Source of the DNA: DASXIW01 sp036497785
GTDB taxonomy: Bacteria > Pseudomonadota > Alphaproteobacteria > Acetobacterales > Acetobacteraceae
Direction of reading: 5' to 3'
NCBI GenBank assembly: GCA_036497785.1
Contig: DASXIW010000280.1
Coordinates: forward strand, 1-7,864
DNA length: 7,864 nucleotides
A model generated the notes under the pieces. The model worked only from the letters and a program-made list of their open reading frames with translations. It searched no databases and was not told the origin of the DNA. A program made the position numbers and the translations under genes. Of this stretch, positions 5,954 through 7,864 are shown piece by piece. Numbering within the stretch: the first letter of the stretch is position 1; every line of letters begins with the position of its first letter.

Positions 5954-5975
5954 CTTCTTTTTTGCAAAAAAGAAG
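5954..5975. terminator. A/T palindrome after apt, second of two
   Basis: CTTCTTTTTTGCAAAAAAGAAG (split here as CTTCTTTTTT, GC, AAAAAAGAAG) is a perfect 22-base palindrome, with GAGG (5949-5952) and CCTC (5982-5985) able to extend it. It repeats the core of the first hairpin (TTCTTTTTT and AAAAAAGAA). It could act on both strands. Such sequences are, from memory, frequent between genes in Acetobacteraceae. Confidence 0.5.
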
Positions 5976-5993
5976 CAAAGACCTCTCATCCGT

Positions 5994-6434
5994 TTAGGCG
6001 AGCTGACCGTGCATCTGGAGGGATGCCAGGCTGGCGATTTCCAGGTGGGCGGGAGTGAAATCCTGGTCGGGCAGGATGGTTGCGATGGTGCGTAGCGCGT
6101 CGGTCAGGTGACGGGCCATCCAGCCTGCGACGAGGCCGGATTCTTCGGCCAGTGCGCCGACCAGGGTGGGCAGGGCGGCGCGGAAGGCCTGGGCTTCCTG
6201 GTGCAGCCAAGGGGACCAGCGGTCGCGGAAGATGCCCGGGGCGTCCTACATCAGGATGCGCGCCGCTCGGCCTGCGGCAGCCGCGCGACCGCGAAAGTTT
6301 CGACATGGGTGTGGGCGGTGGTGATCAGCGGCGTCTGGCGTGTGGCGCGGGAGTTGCTCTTCACAGAAGGCCGTCCACGGCGGGATTGGGGCGGCGAGAT
6401 TGGATGTGGCCAGGGAACGGAAAGATTCGACCAT
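5994..6434 (-). pseudogene. Decayed minus-strand gene of unknown function, internal amber codon
   Basis: On the minus strand 6245-5994 an 83-residue open frame ends in TAA: DAPGIFRDRWSPWLHQEAQA, then FRAALPTLVGALAEESGLVA and on to LASLQMHGQLA. It has strong third-position GC and a helical, protein-like composition but no start codon. Directly before it is TAG (6246-6248), and the same frame continues back to an ATG at 6434 (MVESFRSLATSNLAAPIPPW). If TAG were CAG, the product would be 146 residues. In the middle (about 6250-6330) another minus-strand frame, containing THVETFAVARLPQAERRA, looks more coding, so frameshifts may also be present. I do not recognise the protein. It converges with apt and is divergent from fliK. 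Confidence 0.5.
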
Positions 6435-7775
6435 GCCAGGCGCTGCGACAGATATGGGATTGCTGCCCGGCAAGGCGGTGGCGTGGGATCGGGGCGGCAG
6501 TTCGCCGTTTTCTGCGGCGTTGCGATCCGTCGTCGGCGCTCAATCCCACATACCGGTCCCGGGCCTGTGCCTGCGCCGGGGCTAATGTCGCCTGTCCTGG
6601 CCGGGATGGCGAAGATCGCGACCGCGCAAACCGGGGCGCAGCCGACAATTCCCATAGCGGTTCCCACAAAGGCGACGCCTGACGGGAACGCGGCGGCGGT
6701 GATTCCCGACATCGTGCTGGCCAACGCGAAGCCGGCTTCGCCTGCCGCCAAGGGCTCCCCCAAGCCCGCTGCGATCGCTGTGCGGGAGGGGCGGCAACGC
6801 GCCCCGACGCGACGACCACGACGCCGTCTGCGACCGGCGTGGCGGTTGCGGGGGGGCATGGTTCTGCCAGCGTGTCCTGCGATGCCGGGGCCCCAGAGGG
6901 TTGTGGTTGCGGTCGCGTTCGCGCCGCCGGGACGGGATGGCGGGGTCGTGGCCGCGTCCGTCTCCCAGCTAGCGGCGACCCCCCCGCCGAGCCCGCCGAC
7001 CGGCATGCAGGCCGCGGCCGCCATTGGCACAAGAGAGGGGCCCGCCGCCAATGCCGTGTCGCCCACGAAAGACGCTGGCGAAACGACGGCACCGGCGAGG
7101 ACGGATGCGGGACAGGGCGTGGGGGCGGGTGCGGCGGCTGCGCCACCGGCGGTATCCGCGACGCCCATCGCAAGCCCTTCCCAGGGGGCTGTCCTGCCAG
7201 CGACTATCGATGTAACGCCGGGGGCCAGCCCTGCGGCCGTGGAGGCGGCGCCTGCCGCGCCTTCGCCGTCGCCCGCATCGCAGATCGCGGGCTCCGTGGT
7301 GACGCTGGGATATTCCGGGGCACAGGCCACGGTGGTCCGGCTGCGTCCGGACGAGCTGGGCCATGTCCAGATCACCATCGCGCGGCCGCCCGACGGGCCG
7401 GCATCCGTGACGTTGGTGGCGGAGCGGCCGGAGGCATTGCTGCTATTGCTGCGCGATCAACCGCATCTCAATCAGGCGTTGGATAAGGCCGGGATACCGT
7501 CGGATTCACGAACGCTCAGCTTCGATCTTGCCCCACCCCGCCCCGAGGCGACCGCAGGGGCGGAGGCTTCGGGCGATCCCGCCGGCGGCCAGACTTCCGG
7601 CCAGCCCGCGCTGGATTTCGGCACGCCACGCGATGATGGGCATCGGCTGGAGCGGCCTTCCGGGCCTATGGCTGGCCCGGCGGGTTTTGGCGAAGGGGCC
7701 GCGGCGCCGGTCGGCCCCGCCGCCACGGCGCCGGCCGGCATGGGGCGGCTGGCCGGTCTCGACATCACCGCCTGA
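6433..7775 (+). CDS. fliK: Flagellar hook-length control protein FliK-like, probably frameshifted
   Basis: FliK is exported by the flagellar type III apparatus, measures hook length and triggers the switch to filament export. The C-terminal frame, ending in TGA at 7773-7775, has an Ala/Pro-rich linker and then a Flg_hook-type domain: VVRLRPDELGHVQITIARPP (7333-7392), VTLVAERPEALLLLLRDQPH and LNQALDKAGI, followed by a tail rich in Gly, Ala and Pro. This is the recognisable part. The N-terminal half appears to change frame. From the ATG at 6433 (preceded by GGAAAG) the frame reads MPGAATDMGLLPGKAVAWDR and SPFSAALRSVVGAQ but stops at 6583-6585. From about 6560 the C-terminal frame looks coding. 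Between about 6782 and 6850 the third frame does (AGGAATRPDATTTTPSATGV), while the C-terminal frame there is arginine-rich. At the seven G at 6850-6856 it returns. An alternative intact start is the ATG at 6585. The frame is open back to 6108, but that part is antisense to the decayed gene. The following gene fits flgD. Confidence 0.7.
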
Positions 7776-7794
7776 CAAGCAAGGGAGCAGAACC

Positions 7795-7864
7795 ATGAGC
7801 ATCGCCTCAACGGTCAATGGACAGAGCGCGTCGGCAGATGCCGCCAGCAGCACCGCGTCGAGCA
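7795..7864 (+). CDS. flgD: Start of probable flagellar hook-capping protein FlgD (runs off right edge)
   Basis: Begins MSIASTVNGQSASADAASST and stays open to the window edge (23 codons). GGGAG (7783-7787) lies 7 bases before the ATG at 7795, and the gap to the fliK stop is 19 bases, so the two are probably co-transcribed. A Ser/Ala/Thr-rich N-terminus is usual for FlgD, the scaffold that caps the growing hook, and fliK followed by flgD is a common order in alphaproteobacteria. No conserved FlgD motif falls in the visible part, so the call rests on context. Confidence 0.55.
   Translation, partial: MSIASTVNGQSASADAASSTASS

Noticed and set aside
6251..7378. 375-residue minus-strand open frame opposite fliK
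   Set aside because: Low-complexity mirror of the Ala/Pro-rich fliK frame; the plus strand carries the recognisable Flg_hook-type domain.
1..7864. CRISPR array, toxin-antitoxin pair or phage-defence genes
   Set aside because: No regularly spaced repeats and no gene of these types was seen in any frame.

Overview
The window looks like chromosome of a moderately GC-rich alphaproteobacterium, probably Acetobacteraceae or a close relative. This rests on a small DUF2842-type membrane protein (a family I know from alphaproteobacteria), strong GC preference at third codon positions, and A/T-only hairpins after apt of a kind I associate with acetic acid bacteria. The assignment is an inference from memory, without any database search.

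Layout: bases 1-86 are the 5' end of an IS630-family transposase running off the left edge (minus strand). Bases about 87-763 hold no intact gene. They contain the probable end of that insertion sequence, an AT-richer stretch with a possible gene remnant cut by it, and two unexplained perfect hairpins. Bases 764-4992 are a complete minus-strand ugpBAEC operon: periplasmic binding protein, two permeases and the ATPase of the sn-glycerol-3-phosphate / glycerophosphodiester ABC importer. Gene order and lengths match the Escherichia coli operon, but ugpQ does not follow ugpC. A PhoB-type site made of three 11-bp repeats lies just upstream of ugpB, so the operon is probably a phosphate-starvation import system. 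A strong GC hairpin sits between ugpB and ugpA, and the ribosome-binding site of ugpA appears to lie on its far side.

Bases 5078-5353 (minus) encode the DUF2842-type protein, divergent from apt (5389-5904, plus), the adenine salvage phosphoribosyltransferase. Two tandem A/T-only hairpins follow apt. They separate it from a convergent, apparently dead minus-strand gene (5994-6434) with an internal amber codon. Bases 6433-7775 encode a FliK-like flagellar hook-length control protein whose Flg_hook-type C-terminal region is intact. Its N-terminal half seems to switch reading frame up to three times, once at a run of seven G. The start of a gene fitting flgD follows at 7795, so the right edge is the beginning of a flagellar hook cluster.

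I do not see an undescribed multi-gene system. The items most worth a second look are regulatory RNA and DNA structures (Pho array, ugpB-ugpA hairpin, transposase start hairpin, tandem A/T hairpins) and the decay or frameshifting around fliK.
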